The notes below the pieces were generated by a model. It saw only the letters and a program-made list of their open reading frames with translations. It was not told where the DNA came from and did not search any database. Shown one piece after another: positions 5,888 to 13,728 of a stretch of 13,989 nt of DNA. Positions within the stretch are counted from its first letter, which is position 1. Each line of letters opens with the position of its first letter. This stretch comes from an uncultured Eubacteriales bacterium. Lineage in GTDB: Bacteria > Bacillota > Clostridia > Oscillospirales > Oscillospiraceae. The stretch covers positions 1-13,989 of the forward strand of contig CAKTJM010000037.1 in the NCBI GenBank assembly GCA_934567745.1, read 5' to 3'. The translations under genes were made by a program, and so were the position numbers.

Positions 5888-6673
5888 ATGGTAGATTTTC
5901 AGTATAAGGAAATGTATGACGTTGCAGACCTGCGCGAGATCGTCCGCCTCCTGCGCGCGCCGGGCGGCTGCCCGTGGGACATCGCTCAGACCCACGAGAG
6001 CATCCGGCGCAACTTCATCGAGGAGGCGTACGAGGTCGCCGAGGCCATCGACCAACGCGACCCCGCTCATCTGAAGGAGGAGCTGGGCGACGTGCTGCTC
6101 CAGGTCGTCTTCCACGCCTCCATCGAGGAGGACGCGGGCCGCTTCGACCTGGACGCCGTGGCCGACGGGATCTGCAAGAAGCTCATCTTCCGCCATCCGC
6201 ACGTCTTCGCCCGCCCGGCGGGCGAAGAGGCGCAGACGACGAACTGGGAGGAGCTCAAGCGTCAGGAGAAGGGCCAGGGAACGGTGGCCGAGGCGCTCGA
6301 CGACGTGGCGCGGTCGCTGCCGGGCCTGTGGCGTGCGGAGAAGCTCCAGACCAAGGCGGCCAAGACCGGCTTCGCCTGGCCGGACGTCAGCTCCGCGATG
6401 GACAAGCTCAAGGAAGAAGTGAGCGAATTGGAAGGCGCCGCTGCCGGGGACGGCAGCGTTGAGGAAGAGCTGGGGGACGTGCTGTTCGCAGCGGTGCAGA
6501 TCGCCCGGAGCTTCCAGATCGATGCCGAGACAGCCTTGGCGGGCACGTGTGAGAAATTCATCCGTCGCTTCGCCGGGGTCGAAGCGGCAGTGACAGCACA
6601 GGGAAAGCAGATGTCGGACCTGCCTTTGTCCGAGCTGATGCGGCTCTGGGACCTGCAAAAGCACCCGGAGTGA
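5888..6673 (+). CDS. mazG: Nucleoside triphosphate pyrophosphohydrolase MazG
   Basis: A 261-residue protein with two tandem MazG domains, close to the 263 residues of E. coli MazG. It hydrolyses (d)NTPs to the monophosphate and pyrophosphate, and removes damaged or excess nucleotides. Domain 1 has the metal-binding Glu45, Glu46 and Glu49 (FIEEAYEV), then EELGD (64-68). RHPHVF (102-107) links to domain 2, with EEVSE (176-180) and EEELGD (192-197). Both acidic sets look intact. B. subtilis YabN carries an extra N-terminal methyltransferase-like domain, which is absent here. The ATG has GAGG 6 bases upstream. The 57 bases before it are AT-rich, contain only a tiny CCC/GGG hairpin and show no convincing promoter, so readthrough from the flippase is likely. 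Confidence 0.95.
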   Translation: MVDFQYKEMYDVADLREIVRLLRAPGGCPWDIAQTHESIRRNFIEEAYEVAEAIDQRDPAHLKEELGDVLLQVVFHASIEEDAGRFDLDAVADGICKKLIFRHPHVFARPAGEEAQTTNWEELKRQEKGQGTVAEALDDVARSLPGLWRAEKLQTKAAKTGFAWPDVSSAMDKLKEEVSELEGAAAGDGSVEEELGDVLFAAVQIARSFQIDAETALAGTCEKFIRRFAGVEAAVTAQGKQMSDLPLSELMRLWDLQKHPE

Positions 6674-6698
6674 TTTGAGGCGAGAAAGGATCGTGACT

Positions 6699-6974
6699 AT
6701 GAACAAGACGGAACTGATCATGAGCGTGGCAGAGGAGACCGGGTTCTCCCGCAAGAACGTCGAGATCGGCTTGAACGCCGCCCTCGACCGCATCACCAAG
6801 GCGCTGGTCGCACAGGAGAAGGTCCAGATCGTTGGCTTTGGCGCCTTCGAGACCAAGTGCCGTGCCGAGCGCATGGGGCGCAACCCCAAGACCGGCGAGG
6901 ACATCCCCATCCCGCCCACCAAGGTCCCGGCCTTCAAGCCCGGCAAGGCGCTGAAGGAGGCCATCGACCCCTGA
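6699..6974 (+). CDS. hup: HU family DNA-binding protein
   Basis: A 91-residue nucleoid protein of the HU/IHF family, which binds and bends DNA as a dimer. MNKTELIMSVAEETGFSRKN begins the helical dimerisation part. The hinge motif GFGAF (46-50) and the arm tip RNPKTGEDI (61-69), with the DNA-intercalating Asn-Pro pair, are intact, followed by PAFKPGKALKEAI. The ATG at 6699 was chosen over a longer reading from 6675 because AAGGA lies 8 bases upstream and the N-terminus matches HU exactly. It follows mazG by 25 bases and is the last gene before the terminator. Homodimeric HU is more likely than a specialised IHF, given the short generic sequence. Confidence 0.96.
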   Translation: MNKTELIMSVAEETGFSRKNVEIGLNAALDRITKALVAQEKVQIVGFGAFETKCRAERMGRNPKTGEDIPIPPTKVPAFKPGKALKEAIDP

Positions 6975-7002
6975 TCGAAGGGATCTGAGCAAAAAAGAAG
7001 CA

Positions 7003-7036
7003 GCCCCGTTTGGACGAGTCCAAACGGGGCTTTTCT
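7003..7036. terminator. Strong bidirectional intrinsic terminator
   Basis: A perfect 12-bp stem (7003-7014 with 7019-7030) with a CGAG loop is followed by TTTTCT on the plus strand. It is preceded by a run of six A (6991-6996), which reads as a U-tract on the minus strand after a short GAAG/CA spacer. It sits between the convergent hup and rqcP genes and can end both transcripts. Confidence 0.93.
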
Positions 7037-7060
7037 CATACTTTGATCGCTCTGATCGGG

Positions 7061-7306
7061 TCACTGGGCCAGCTCGCGATACATGAGGGCGGCGTTCTCC
7101 TTGCCCTTCTGCTCGACGGTGGAGAGGACCTCCACCTGCACGGTGCGGGCGCCGAAGCGGATCTCCAGCCGGTCGCCCTCCTTGACGTCGTAGGACGCCT
7201 TGACGACCCGGCCGTTGACGGAGATGCGCTCGTTGTCGCAGGCCTCGTTCGCCACGGTGCGGCGCTTGATGAGGCGGGAGACCTTGAGCCATTTGTCCAG
7301 ACGCAT
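7061..7306 (-). CDS. rqcP: S4-domain RNA-binding protein RqcP (YabO/Hsp15 family)
   Basis: An 81-residue protein made almost entirely of one S4 RNA-binding domain: [17 protein letters not shown] (1-17), then [23 protein letters not shown] (29-50). This is the YabO family, renamed RqcP in B. subtilis, where it works with RqcH on obstructed 50S subunits to drive alanine tailing of stalled nascent chains. The ATG at 7306 has AGGAGG 6 bases upstream. It begins 13 bases after the lepB stop, so both are probably on one mRNA. In many Firmicutes yabO follows mazG on the same strand; here it is convergent, on the other side of the terminator from hup. The heat-shock-protein Hsp15 name would also be acceptable. 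Confidence 0.9.
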   Translation of the reverse strand: MRLDKWLKVSRLIKRRTVANEACDNERISVNGRVVKASYDVKEGDRLEIRFGARTVQVEVLSTVEQKGKENAALMYRELAQ

Positions 7307-7319
7307 GGGGGACCTCCTC

Positions 7320-7988
7320 TCAGTCGATGCCGCCGATGTGGCTCGGCGGCAGGATGGTGCAGAGGGCGCGGCCGATGACGTAGCGGGTATCGACCGGGCC
7401 GAGCCGCTCGTCGCGGCTGTCGGACGAGGCGTTGCGGTTGTCGCCCATGACGAAGATGCTTCCCTCCGGGACGACCCACTCGGTCTCCTCCATGGTGCCG
7501 TAGCCGGGCCACTGCATCTCCTCGTTGAGGTACGGCTCGTCGAGCGGCTCACCGTCCACATAGACGACGCTGGCGTCGTAGTCGATGGAGACGGTCTGCC
7601 CCTCGGTGGCGATGACGCGCTTGACGATGGGGTGGTGGATGTCGGCGAAGTCCTTGCGCAGGACGACGACGTCCCCCTGCTTCGGCTCATAGCCGATGCA
7701 CTGGAGCACGATCAGGTCCTTGTCGTTGAGCGTGGGGTCCATGGAGTGGCCGTCCACGACGATGATGCGCCCAACGAAGGTGAATGCCACCGCCAGGACC
7801 ACCAGCGCGCAGGTGAGCGCCTGGAGCCAGGAGAAGAGGTCGGCGGAGGGGGTGGACTTCTCCTTTTCCTTCTTCTTTTTCCCGCGGGACGCGGCGGCCT
7901 CTCCGGTCTCGGCGGGCGCGGCGGTCTCGGGGCTATCGGGGGCCGGTCGGTCCTCCTCGGGGACCGGCGGGCGGATGGGATCGGACAT
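7320..7988 (-). CDS. lepB: Signal peptidase I
   Basis: A 222-residue type I leader peptidase that removes signal peptides at the outer face of the membrane. Residues 1-49 form a long cytoplasmic N-terminus, rich in Pro, Ala and Glu and ending in a lysine cluster (GKKKKEKEK). One membrane helix covers about 51-73. Box [10 protein letters not shown], holds the nucleophile Ser82. Box [10 protein letters not shown], holds the general base Lys123. Box [13 protein letters not shown] (181-192), is complete. The fold and catalytic dyad are those of the Gram-positive SipS type. The ATG at 7988 has GGAGG 9 bases upstream, and the gene has its own TATAAT promoter downstream of yhaN. The charged, disordered-looking N-terminal extension is longer than usual for SipS-type enzymes. 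Confidence 0.95.
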   Translation of the reverse strand: MSDPIRPPVPEEDRPAPDSPETAAPAETGEAAASRGKKKKEKEKSTPSADLFSWLQALTCALVVLAVAFTFVGRIIVVDGHSMDPTLNDKDLIVLQCIGYEPKQGDVVVLRKDFADIHHPIVKRVIATEGQTVSIDYDASVVYVDGEPLDEPYLNEEMQWPGYGTMEETEWVVPEGSIFVMGDNRNASSDSRDERLGPVDTRYVIGRALCTILPPSHIGGID

Positions 7989-8041
7989 GGTTGGGGACCT
8001 CCTATGGCAGTTGGCACGCCCACGGGGCATGCTGTCCGCTT

Positions 8042-8070
8042 ATTATAGCCTGTTTGGGCGGGGGATGCAA
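8042..8070 (-). promoter_or_regulatory. Promoter of lepB-rqcP
   Basis: On the minus strand TTGCAT (8070-8065) and a perfect TATAAT (8047-8042) are spaced by 17 bases. It starts eight bases after the yhaN stop codon. There is no terminator between, so lepB may be transcribed both from here and by readthrough. Confidence 0.8.
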
Positions 8071-8077
8071 GGGGTGG

Positions 8078-9964
8078 TCAAAAATCGCCCAGCCGCCGCA
8101 CGGACACGCCGGGGCGGTCCGCCAGCAGCTCCAGCTCCCGGTGCTGGCAGGTGAAGAGGATCACCTGCCGCTCCCCGGCCACGGCGCACAGCGTGTCGAG
8201 CGCCAGGGCCAGTCGGTCGTCGTCGAAGGCGGCGAGAGCGTCGTCGAGCACGACGGGGCAGCTCTCCTGCGACGGCAGCAGCAGGTCCGCCACGGCCAGG
8301 CGCAGGGCGAGATAGAGCTGGTCCGCGGTGCCCTGACTGAGCAGGGCGAGGGGCCGGTCGGCCAGCCCGTCGCCCTCGCGGACCGTGACCTGCAGGTCGC
8401 GGTCGAGCGAGACCTCGGTGTACCGCCCCGCCGTCAGGGCGGAGAAATAGGCCCCGGCGCGCTCGCTCAGCTGGGGGGAGAAGCGGGCCTGGAGCTGACG
8501 GTCGGCCTCGCGCAGGACCTCCTGCGCGATGTCCAGGGCATCGTAGTCGGCCTGGAGCGCGGTCAGCTCCTCGTCCAGCTCGTCGAGCCGGGCGTCGGCC
8601 AGGACCGGGTCGCCCAGGACCTGGAGCTGGCCCCGGACCGAGGCGATCTCCTGCGCGACGGTCCCGAGGGACTCGCGGCAGGCCTCGGCCTCCGGCGGGA
8701 CCCAGGGGCCGCCCGTGCTCTGCGCGGAGACGGTCTCGTAATACTTCCGGGCCTGGTCGCGGTGGCGGAGCGCCTCCTCACGGTCGCGGTCGTGGCCGCG
8801 GATGGCCTCCTCGCGGCCTGAGAGGCCCTCCTGGAGCGTCCGCAGCTCCCGGCGGTCCTTCCTGTCGCAGACGGCCTTGATGATCGTGAAGAGCAGCACG
8901 AGGACCCACAGGGCCCCCACGAGCGCCGCCAGGAGCGCCAGCGGCACCAGGGGCAGGTCGAGGGGCAGGGCGGCGATGCCCAGGGCCTCGTGATGGCGCG
9001 GCAGGACGTACAACGCGGCGGCGAGCAGGGTCAGCAGCACGATGACGACGGTGAAGACGCCCATGAGCCGACGGCGGCCGCGCAGGTCGTCGCGGATCTC
9101 GGCCATCTCCTCCATGAGGTCCTCGGCATGGTCCGCCCCCGGCTCCGGCCGGGCGGCGTCCAGGTCGGCCAGGCGCTGCTCGGCGCGCTCCAGCTCGGCG
9201 GCGGCCTCGGCGCAGCGCTGGTGGGCCACGGTGTGGAACTGGTCCGTCTCCGCCGTCAGGCGGGCGTCCCAGTCGGCCTTCTGCCGGTGCAGGTCGTCGG
9301 CGCGGGCCTCCAGCCGGGCCAGCTCCCGGCGCAGGGCGTCGGTGCGGTCGAGGCTCTCGCGCAGGGCCGCGGCCTCCTCCTCGCGCTGGGGGATCAGGCC
9401 GGTCCGGTGATAGCGGCGGCGGTGCTGCCAGCTGCGCAGGCGCTCGTCCGCCTCGGTCCAGGAGACGTCCTCCTCGCCGGTGGAGACGAGGGCGGCGATG
9501 CGGCGCTCCAGCTCCTGGCTCTGGCTGACGGCCAGGCCGGTCTGCCGCAGGAAGACCGACCGGTCGAAGACGTCCCGGCCCACGCCGGTGAGGACCTCCC
9601 CGGCGTTCTCGGCCGTGAGGCCGGGCACCGGGCGGCCGTCGGCGCGGTAGGTCGCCGAGAACGTCCTCATCGGGACGCCGTCGGCTGAGGTCCGGCGCAG
9701 CTCGATGAGCTGGCCCTCGTGCTCGCAGACGAGCAGGCCCTCCATGGGCGCGCCGCTCCACGGGCGATAGCGGTTCTTGTCGGCGGGCGCGCCCTTGCGG
9801 TCGCGCTGACGGGTGTCCAGCCCGTAGAGCATCGTGCGCAGGAAGGCGCACCAGGTGGACTTCCCGCGGCCGTTCGGCGCGCCAATCAGGGTCAGACCGT
9901 CGGAGAAGGTCAGCGTCTCGTGGGCCAGACAGCCGAAGGTGGCGGTCATGGAGATGAGTTTCAT
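8078..9964 (-). CDS. yhaN: YhaN-like SbcC/Rad50-type AAA ATPase with central membrane segment
   Basis: A 628-residue SMC-like ATPase, probable partner of the adjacent SbcD-type phosphoesterase in DNA end processing or repair. The Walker A is GAPNGRGKST (28-37), where the first position of the usual GxxxxGKS motif is Ala29. A Q-loop candidate is LRQTGLAVSQSQ (139-150). Coiled-coil arms rich in Glu, Arg and Ala cover about 190-295 and 365-495. The ABC signature LLSQGTADQ (541-549), Walker B VVLDDAL (571-577) and a switch His608 in CQHRE follow. Two hydrophobic segments (about 300-322 and 337-364) sit where SbcC has its hinge, as in B. subtilis YhaN, so it is probably membrane-anchored. The ATG overlaps the yhaO stop (ATGA), and GGGAGGAG lies upstream. 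It is much shorter than true SbcC (about 1,000 residues). Confidence 0.85.
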   Translation of the reverse strand: MKLISMTATFGCLAHETLTFSDGLTLIGAPNGRGKSTWCAFLRTMLYGLDTRQRDRKGAPADKNRYRPWSGAPMEGLLVCEHEGQLIELRRTSADGVPMRTFSATYRADGRPVPGLTAENAGEVLTGVGRDVFDRSVFLRQTGLAVSQSQELERRIAALVSTGEEDVSWTEADERLRSWQHRRRYHRTGLIPQREEEAAALRESLDRTDALRRELARLEARADDLHRQKADWDARLTAETDQFHTVAHQRCAEAAAELERAEQRLADLDAARPEPGADHAEDLMEEMAEIRDDLRGRRRLMGVFTVVIVLLTLLAAALYVLPRHHEALGIAALPLDLPLVPLALLAALVGALWVLVLLFTIIKAVCDRKDRRELRTLQEGLSGREEAIRGHDRDREEALRHRDQARKYYETVSAQSTGGPWVPPEAEACRESLGTVAQEIASVRGQLQVLGDPVLADARLDELDEELTALQADYDALDIAQEVLREADRQLQARFSPQLSERAGAYFSALTAGRYTEVSLDRDLQVTVREGDGLADRPLALLSQGTADQLYLALRLAVADLLLPSQESCPVVLDDALAAFDDDRLALALDTLCAVAGERQVILFTCQHRELELLADRPGVSVRRLGDF

Positions 9965-11058
9965 CGGGGCTCCTCCCTTCCCTCCAGCGCGGCCAGGCCG
10001 AAGCGCACGGCGCGCTCGAGCAGCGGGCGCTCCGGCGCGGCGGCCTCGTCCAGGCGGCGGCGCATCGTGCGCAGGAAGAGGCCGGTCAGGCTGTCCTCCT
10101 CCGCCCGCGCCCAGAGGGCCTGGCTGAGGGTGGTCGCGTCGGTCAGCCGCGCGCTGTAGAAATACGACGCGGCCAGCGCGCCGAGGGCGTCGAGGTCCGG
10201 CTCCCGCTCCGGGTCGCGCGCGCCGGTGAGGACGATCCGCACGATGTCCTCCGGGCGGCTCCGGGCGATCAGCTCGCGCAGGGCCTCCTCGGGGTCGCGG
10301 CCGGTGACGTCGAGCCGGGGCGCGAGATAGCGCCGCCGGGCCAGCGGCAGGAAGGTGAGCGACGCCCGGCCTGCGTCCCACTGGCCGAGGTAGACGCCCT
10401 TCTCGCCGGTCTCGTCGAAGCCGCGCCCCTCCGGGCAGCCGGGCCAGGCGTAATAGGTCCGCCCGGCCTTCTTCAGGCCGGAGGCCGTGTGGCTGTGCCC
10501 GAGGGCGAGGTAGTCCAGCCCCGAGGCGGCGATCTCGTTGTGCCGGACGGGACCGTAGCGGGTGTGGACGGACGAGAGGTCCCCGTGGAAGCAGCCGAAG
10601 CGGACGAGGTCCTCGTCCTCGGCGTGGAAGCCCTCGAGCGGCCCGTCCATGCGATAGGCGGCGGTGAAGGCGCTGCCGTAGACGACGCAGCCGAGGTCCG
10701 GGACCTCATAGCGCTGCGGCTCCGGCGAGGAGAAGATATGTACGTGGTCCGGCCACTCCTGCCTAGCCCAGGGGGAGAGGGCGGTCCAGGGGTCGTGGTT
10801 GCCGGGGGCCAGGAAGACGGGCACGCGCAGGCCGGTGAGGAAGGCGGTGAGCGCCTCGACGGACTCGGGCCGGACGCGGCTGCTGTCGAAGAGGTCCCCG
10901 GCCAGCAGGACGAGGTCCGCACCGGTCTCGGTGACGGTCTGGGCCAGCCGGTCGAGGAGCGTGCGCTGCTCCTGCCGCCGGGCGGCGGCCTGTTCGGGGG
11001 GCAGGGCGTGGAAGGGGGCGTCCAGATGGAGATCGGCTGCGTGGAGGAAGGTGAGCAT
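9961..11058 (-). CDS. yhaO: YhaO-like SbcD/Mre11-family metallophosphoesterase
   Basis: A 365-residue calcineurin-like phosphoesterase of the SbcD/Mre11 nuclease type. All metal motifs are visible in order: DLH (Asp9, His11), GDLFD (Asp55), GNHD (Asn87, His88), FHGD (His158) and GHSH (His188, His190). The C-terminal part (about 240-365) is the capping and partner-binding region. Coupled by an ATGA overlap to the ATPase gene, it should form the nuclease subunit of an SbcCD-like complex. Its modest size and the membrane-segment-bearing partner point to the YhaO/YhaN pair rather than classical SbcD/SbcC. The ATG at 11058 has AAAGGAGG 6 bases upstream; the longer reading to 11910 runs through ymdB in the wrong frame. 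It begins 32 bases after ymdB and shows no promoter of its own. Confidence 0.9.
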   Translation of the reverse strand: MLTFLHAADLHLDAPFHALPPEQAAARRQEQRTLLDRLAQTVTETGADLVLLAGDLFDSSRVRPESVEALTAFLTGLRVPVFLAPGNHDPWTALSPWARQEWPDHVHIFSSPEPQRYEVPDLGCVVYGSAFTAAYRMDGPLEGFHAEDEDLVRFGCFHGDLSSVHTRYGPVRHNEIAASGLDYLALGHSHTASGLKKAGRTYYAWPGCPEGRGFDETGEKGVYLGQWDAGRASLTFLPLARRRYLAPRLDVTGRDPEEALRELIARSRPEDIVRIVLTGARDPEREPDLDALGALAASYFYSARLTDATTLSQALWARAEEDSLTGLFLRTMRRRLDEAAAPERPLLERAVRFGLAALEGREEPR

Positions 11059-11090
11059 GGGCGGCCTCCTTTCGGAAGAGTAGGGGTGCG

Positions 11091-11876
11091 TCAGTCCTGC
11101 ACGTCGCAGCGGCGGACCGCGGTGCAGCGCTTCGTATCGGTGTCGATGGTGAAGAGGACGGCGTTGAGCTTGGACGGCCCGTCGGCGGCCTCGTAGCGGC
11201 GGGGCAGTTCCCCGAGGAAGCGGGCGACGGAGTTCTCCGGCCGCACGCCGAGGATGGACCGGGCGGGGCCGGTCATGCCGAGGTCGGTGACGAACCCGGT
11301 GCCGCGGGGCAGGATCTGCCCGTCGGCGGTGGGGACGTGGGTGTGGGTGCCCCAGACGGCCTGGACACGGCCGTCGAGGTACCAGGCCATGGCCCCCTTC
11401 TCGCTGGTGGCCTCGGCGTGGAAATCGACGAGGAGGAGGTCGGCGTCGCGCCCGCGCCCGCGCAGGACGTCGTCGGCGACGTGGAAGGGGGAGTCGAGGT
11501 TGCTGTCCAGCTCGAACCGCCCCATGAGGTTCAGCACGCCGATCTTCAGCCCCTCCGGCCCGTCGTAGCAGCCGTAGCCGTCGCCCGGCAGGGCGGGGGC
11601 GAAGTTGGCGGGGCGGAGGATGCGGGGCTGTGCGTCGAGGTAGTCGGCGATCTGGAGGCGGCTCCAGGTGTGGTTGCCGAGGGTGATGACGTCGGCCCCG
11701 GTGTCGAGGATCTCCTCCGCATGGCGGGGGAGCAGCCCCAGGCCCGCGGCGTTCTCCCCGTTGACGACGGTGAAATGGACCCCGTGGTCCCGTTGGAGCG
11801 TGCGCAGATGGCGGTGGAGACAGTCGAGCCCGCGCTCGGAGACCACATCGCCCACGGCGAGGACGTTCAGCAGCAT
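11091..11876 (-). CDS. ymdB: YmdB-family metallophosphoesterase
   Basis: A 261-residue enzyme of the YmdB family (TIGR00282). B. subtilis YmdB is a 2',3'- and 3',5'-cyclic nucleotide phosphodiesterase that affects biofilm, nanotube and motility decisions. Metal ligands are in the expected motifs: Asp10 (GD), Glu41 and Asn42 (NGEN), Asn68 and His69 (GNHTW), His153 (DFHAE), His178 and His180 (GTHTH). Length and motifs are those of the family with no missing residue. GGGAGGG precedes the ATG at 11876. It lies directly after rny, as in B. subtilis (rny-ymdB), but here a terminator and a separate promoter lie between them, so the two can be controlled independently. yhaO follows by 32 bases, likely on the same mRNA. 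Confidence 0.95.
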   Translation of the reverse strand: MLLNVLAVGDVVSERGLDCLHRHLRTLQRDHGVHFTVVNGENAAGLGLLPRHAEEILDTGADVITLGNHTWSRLQIADYLDAQPRILRPANFAPALPGDGYGCYDGPEGLKIGVLNLMGRFELDSNLDSPFHVADDVLRGRGRDADLLLVDFHAEATSEKGAMAWYLDGRVQAVWGTHTHVPTADGQILPRGTGFVTDLGMTGPARSILGVRPENSVARFLGELPRRYEAADGPSKLNAVLFTIDTDTKRCTAVRRCDVQD

Positions 11877-11908
11877 GATGGATCCCTCCCGGAGATAGTA
11901 TCGATTTC

Positions 11909-11937
11909 ATTATATGCTATTTTCGCCCAAACCAAAA
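11909..11937 (-). promoter_or_regulatory. Promoter of ymdB-yhaO-yhaN
   Basis: On the minus strand a perfect TATAAT (11914-11909) lies 17 bases after a weak -35, TTTTGG (11937-11932). It sits between the rny terminator and the ymdB ribosome binding site in an AT-rich pocket. Confidence 0.7.
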
Positions 11938-11967
11938 GAGGGACTTGCATGAAACGACGATTTTTTC

Positions 11968-12000
11968 AAAAAACGCCCCGTCCGGTGAACGGACGGGGCG
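11968..12000 (-). terminator. Intrinsic terminator of rny
   Basis: A perfect 11-bp GC-rich stem (12000-11990 with 11984-11974) and 5-base loop are followed on the minus strand by six T (11973-11968). It begins 22 bases past the rny stop codon. Confidence 0.92.
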
Positions 12001-12021
12001 TCGATGGCTGGGGATCGGCGA

Positions 12022-13569
12022 TCACTTCGCGTACTCGACGACCTTGACCTCGCGGAGCAGATGCACCTTGATCTGACCGGGGTACTCGAGCTCGTTCTCG
12101 ATGCGCTTGGCGATCTCGCGGGCCAGGAGGACCATCTCGTCCTCCGAGACCTGCTCGGGCTTGATGATGATGCGGACCTCACGGCCTGCCTGGATGGCGT
12201 AGGACTTCTCGACGCCGCGGAAGGAGGACGTGACCTCCTCCAGCTTCTCCAGACGCTTGATGTAGTTCTCCAGGTTCTCGCGCCGTGCGCCGGGTCGGGC
12301 GGCGGAGATCGCGTCGGCCGCCTGCACGAGACAGGCGATGACGGTCTGGGGTTCGACGTCGTTGTGGTGCGCGTGGATGGCGTGGATGACGTCCTTGCTC
12401 TCCTTGTACTTGCGGGCCAGCTCCACGCCGATGGTGACGTGGGAGCCCTCTACCTCGTGGTCCACGGCCTTGCCCAGGTCGTGGAGCAGACCGGCGCGCT
12501 TGGCGACGGCGACGTCCTCGCCGAGCTCGGCGGCCATGAGGCCGGCCAGCTGGGCGACCTCGATGGAGTGGTTGTAGACGTTCTGGCCGTAGCTGGTGCG
12601 GTACTTCATGCGCCCGATGAGCTTGATCAGCTCGGGATGCAGGCCCATGACGTTGGTCTCCAGCACGGCGCGCTCGCCCTCGGCCTTGATGGTGGCATCG
12701 ACCTCGCGCTTGGCGAGCTCGACCATCTCCTCGATGCGGGCCGGGTGGATCCGCCCATCGAGGATGAGCTTCTCCAGGGCCAGCCGCGCGATCTCGCGGC
12801 GGACGGGGTCGAAGCAGGAGACGGTGATCGCCTCCGGCGTGTCGTCGATGATGAGATCGACGCCGGTCAGGGTCTCGAGGGTGCGGATGTTGCGGCCCTC
12901 GCGGCCGATGATGCGGCCCTTCATCTCGTCGTTCGGCAGGGGGACGACGGAGACGGTGGCCTCGGCGACGTGGTCGGCGGCGCAGCGCTGGATGGCCAGA
13001 CCGACGATCTCCTTGGCCTTCTGGTCGGCCTCCTCCTTGCAGCGGGCCTCGATCTCCTTGATCTTCATGGCCGCCTCGTGGGTGACCTCGCTCTCCAGCT
13101 TGGCGATGAGGTAGGCCTTGGCCTCCTCGGCCGTGTAGCCGGAGATGCGTTCGAGGGTCTCCATCTGCTCGGCCTGGAGCTTGGCGACCTTGGCGCGGGA
13201 CTCCTCCAGGTTGGCCAGACGCGCGGCGTAGGATTCCTCCTTGCGCTCGACGTTCTCGAGCTTTCGCTCGAGGGTCTCCTCCTTCTGCTGGAGACGGGAC
13301 TCCTGCTTCTGCAGCTCGGAGCGGCGCTCCTTGACTTCTCTCTCGTGGTTGTTCCGTTCGATGAGGATCTCTTCCTTGGCCTCGACCAGGGCTTCGCGCT
13401 TCTTGCTCTCGGCGCTCCTGATGGCCTCGTTGAGGATCCGCTTGGCTTCCTCCTCGGCGCTGACGATCTCTTTTTCCGCGACCTTCTTGCGGTACATCAC
13501 GCCGGAGGGGATCCCTATCGCAAGCGCGACCACGAATGCGATCACGCCGGTCAGGATATACGGCAGCAT
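12022..13569 (-). CDS. rny: Ribonuclease Y
   Basis: A 515-residue membrane-anchored endoribonuclease that starts mRNA decay in Firmicutes; the length matches B. subtilis RNase Y (520). Order of parts: one N-terminal membrane helix (about 4-25), a long charged coiled coil (30-195), a KH RNA-binding domain with [10 protein letters not shown] (218-227), and an HD domain with the metal-binding pair His363-Asp364 in LLHDLGKA and a second histidine cluster HAIHAHH (396-402). The C-terminal region runs to VEYAK with no truncation. The ATG at 13569 is the only start in frame that gives the membrane helix. Its Shine-Dalgarno is unusually distant (15 bases). A very strong promoter, a structured leader and its own terminator indicate an independent single-gene unit. 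Confidence 0.96.
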   Translation of the reverse strand: MLPYILTGVIAFVVALAIGIPSGVMYRKKVAEKEIVSAEEEAKRILNEAIRSAESKKREALVEAKEEILIERNNHEREVKERRSELQKQESRLQQKEETLERKLENVERKEESYAARLANLEESRAKVAKLQAEQMETLERISGYTAEEAKAYLIAKLESEVTHEAAMKIKEIEARCKEEADQKAKEIVGLAIQRCAADHVAEATVSVVPLPNDEMKGRIIGREGRNIRTLETLTGVDLIIDDTPEAITVSCFDPVRREIARLALEKLILDGRIHPARIEEMVELAKREVDATIKAEGERAVLETNVMGLHPELIKLIGRMKYRTSYGQNVYNHSIEVAQLAGLMAAELGEDVAVAKRAGLLHDLGKAVDHEVEGSHVTIGVELARKYKESKDVIHAIHAHHNDVEPQTVIACLVQAADAISAARPGARRENLENYIKRLEKLEEVTSSFRGVEKSYAIQAGREVRIIIKPEQVSEDEMVLLAREIAKRIENELEYPGQIKVHLLREVKVVEYAK

Positions 13570-13584
13570 GGTAGTCGGGATGCA

Positions 13585-13590
13585 CCTCCT
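13585..13590 (-). promoter_or_regulatory. Distant ribosome binding site of rny
   Basis: AGGAGG on the minus strand is perfect, but 15 bases separate it from the ATG, against 5-9 for the other genes here. No in-frame start codon lies closer. The distance would be expected to lower initiation unless the spacer folds. Confidence 0.6.
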
Positions 13591-13616
13591 AGTTCAAAAT
13601 TTTCGCATAAAATCAC

Positions 13617-13695
13617 GGGGACTTGCCCGGCCGGAGTGATGGGCGGCCCCGCTGGAAACGGACGGAGGAGGCCCCGGAGCCCCGTCGCGCGGGGC
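13617..13695 (-). promoter_or_regulatory. Structured, GC-rich 5' leader of rny
   Basis: Transcription from the promoter upstream would give a leader of about 150 bases (near 13722 to 13570). Read on the minus strand it contains a 6-bp hairpin (13695-13690 with 13684-13679, loop of 5). It then has nested arms GGGG/CCCC (13650-13647 with 13620-13617) and GCCC/GGGC (13644-13641 with 13628-13625). I recognise no known riboswitch class. Structured leaders controlling RNase E are known in E. coli; a parallel role here is only a hypothesis. Confidence 0.35.
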
Positions 13696-13728
13696 AGCCT
13701 CGTCCATCCGCATATTTATACTGATTTT

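Noticed and set aside
5869..5908. Promoter before mazG (TTGAGA with TAGATT at 17 bases)
   Set aside because: The -10 would lie inside the mazG coding sequence, so it could not give an mRNA carrying the start codon.
4352..7039. 895-codon minus-strand open frame across flippase, mazG and hup
   Set aside because: Composition is dominated by His, Asp, Gly and Arg repeats typical of a shadow frame. It crosses three well-supported genes and a terminator.
12179..13585. GTG-started 468-codon frame inside rny, next to its Shine-Dalgarno
   Set aside because: The GTG touches the AGGAGG with no spacing, and the product is Arg/Gly/Pro-rich with no domain, while the rny frame has every RNase Y motif.
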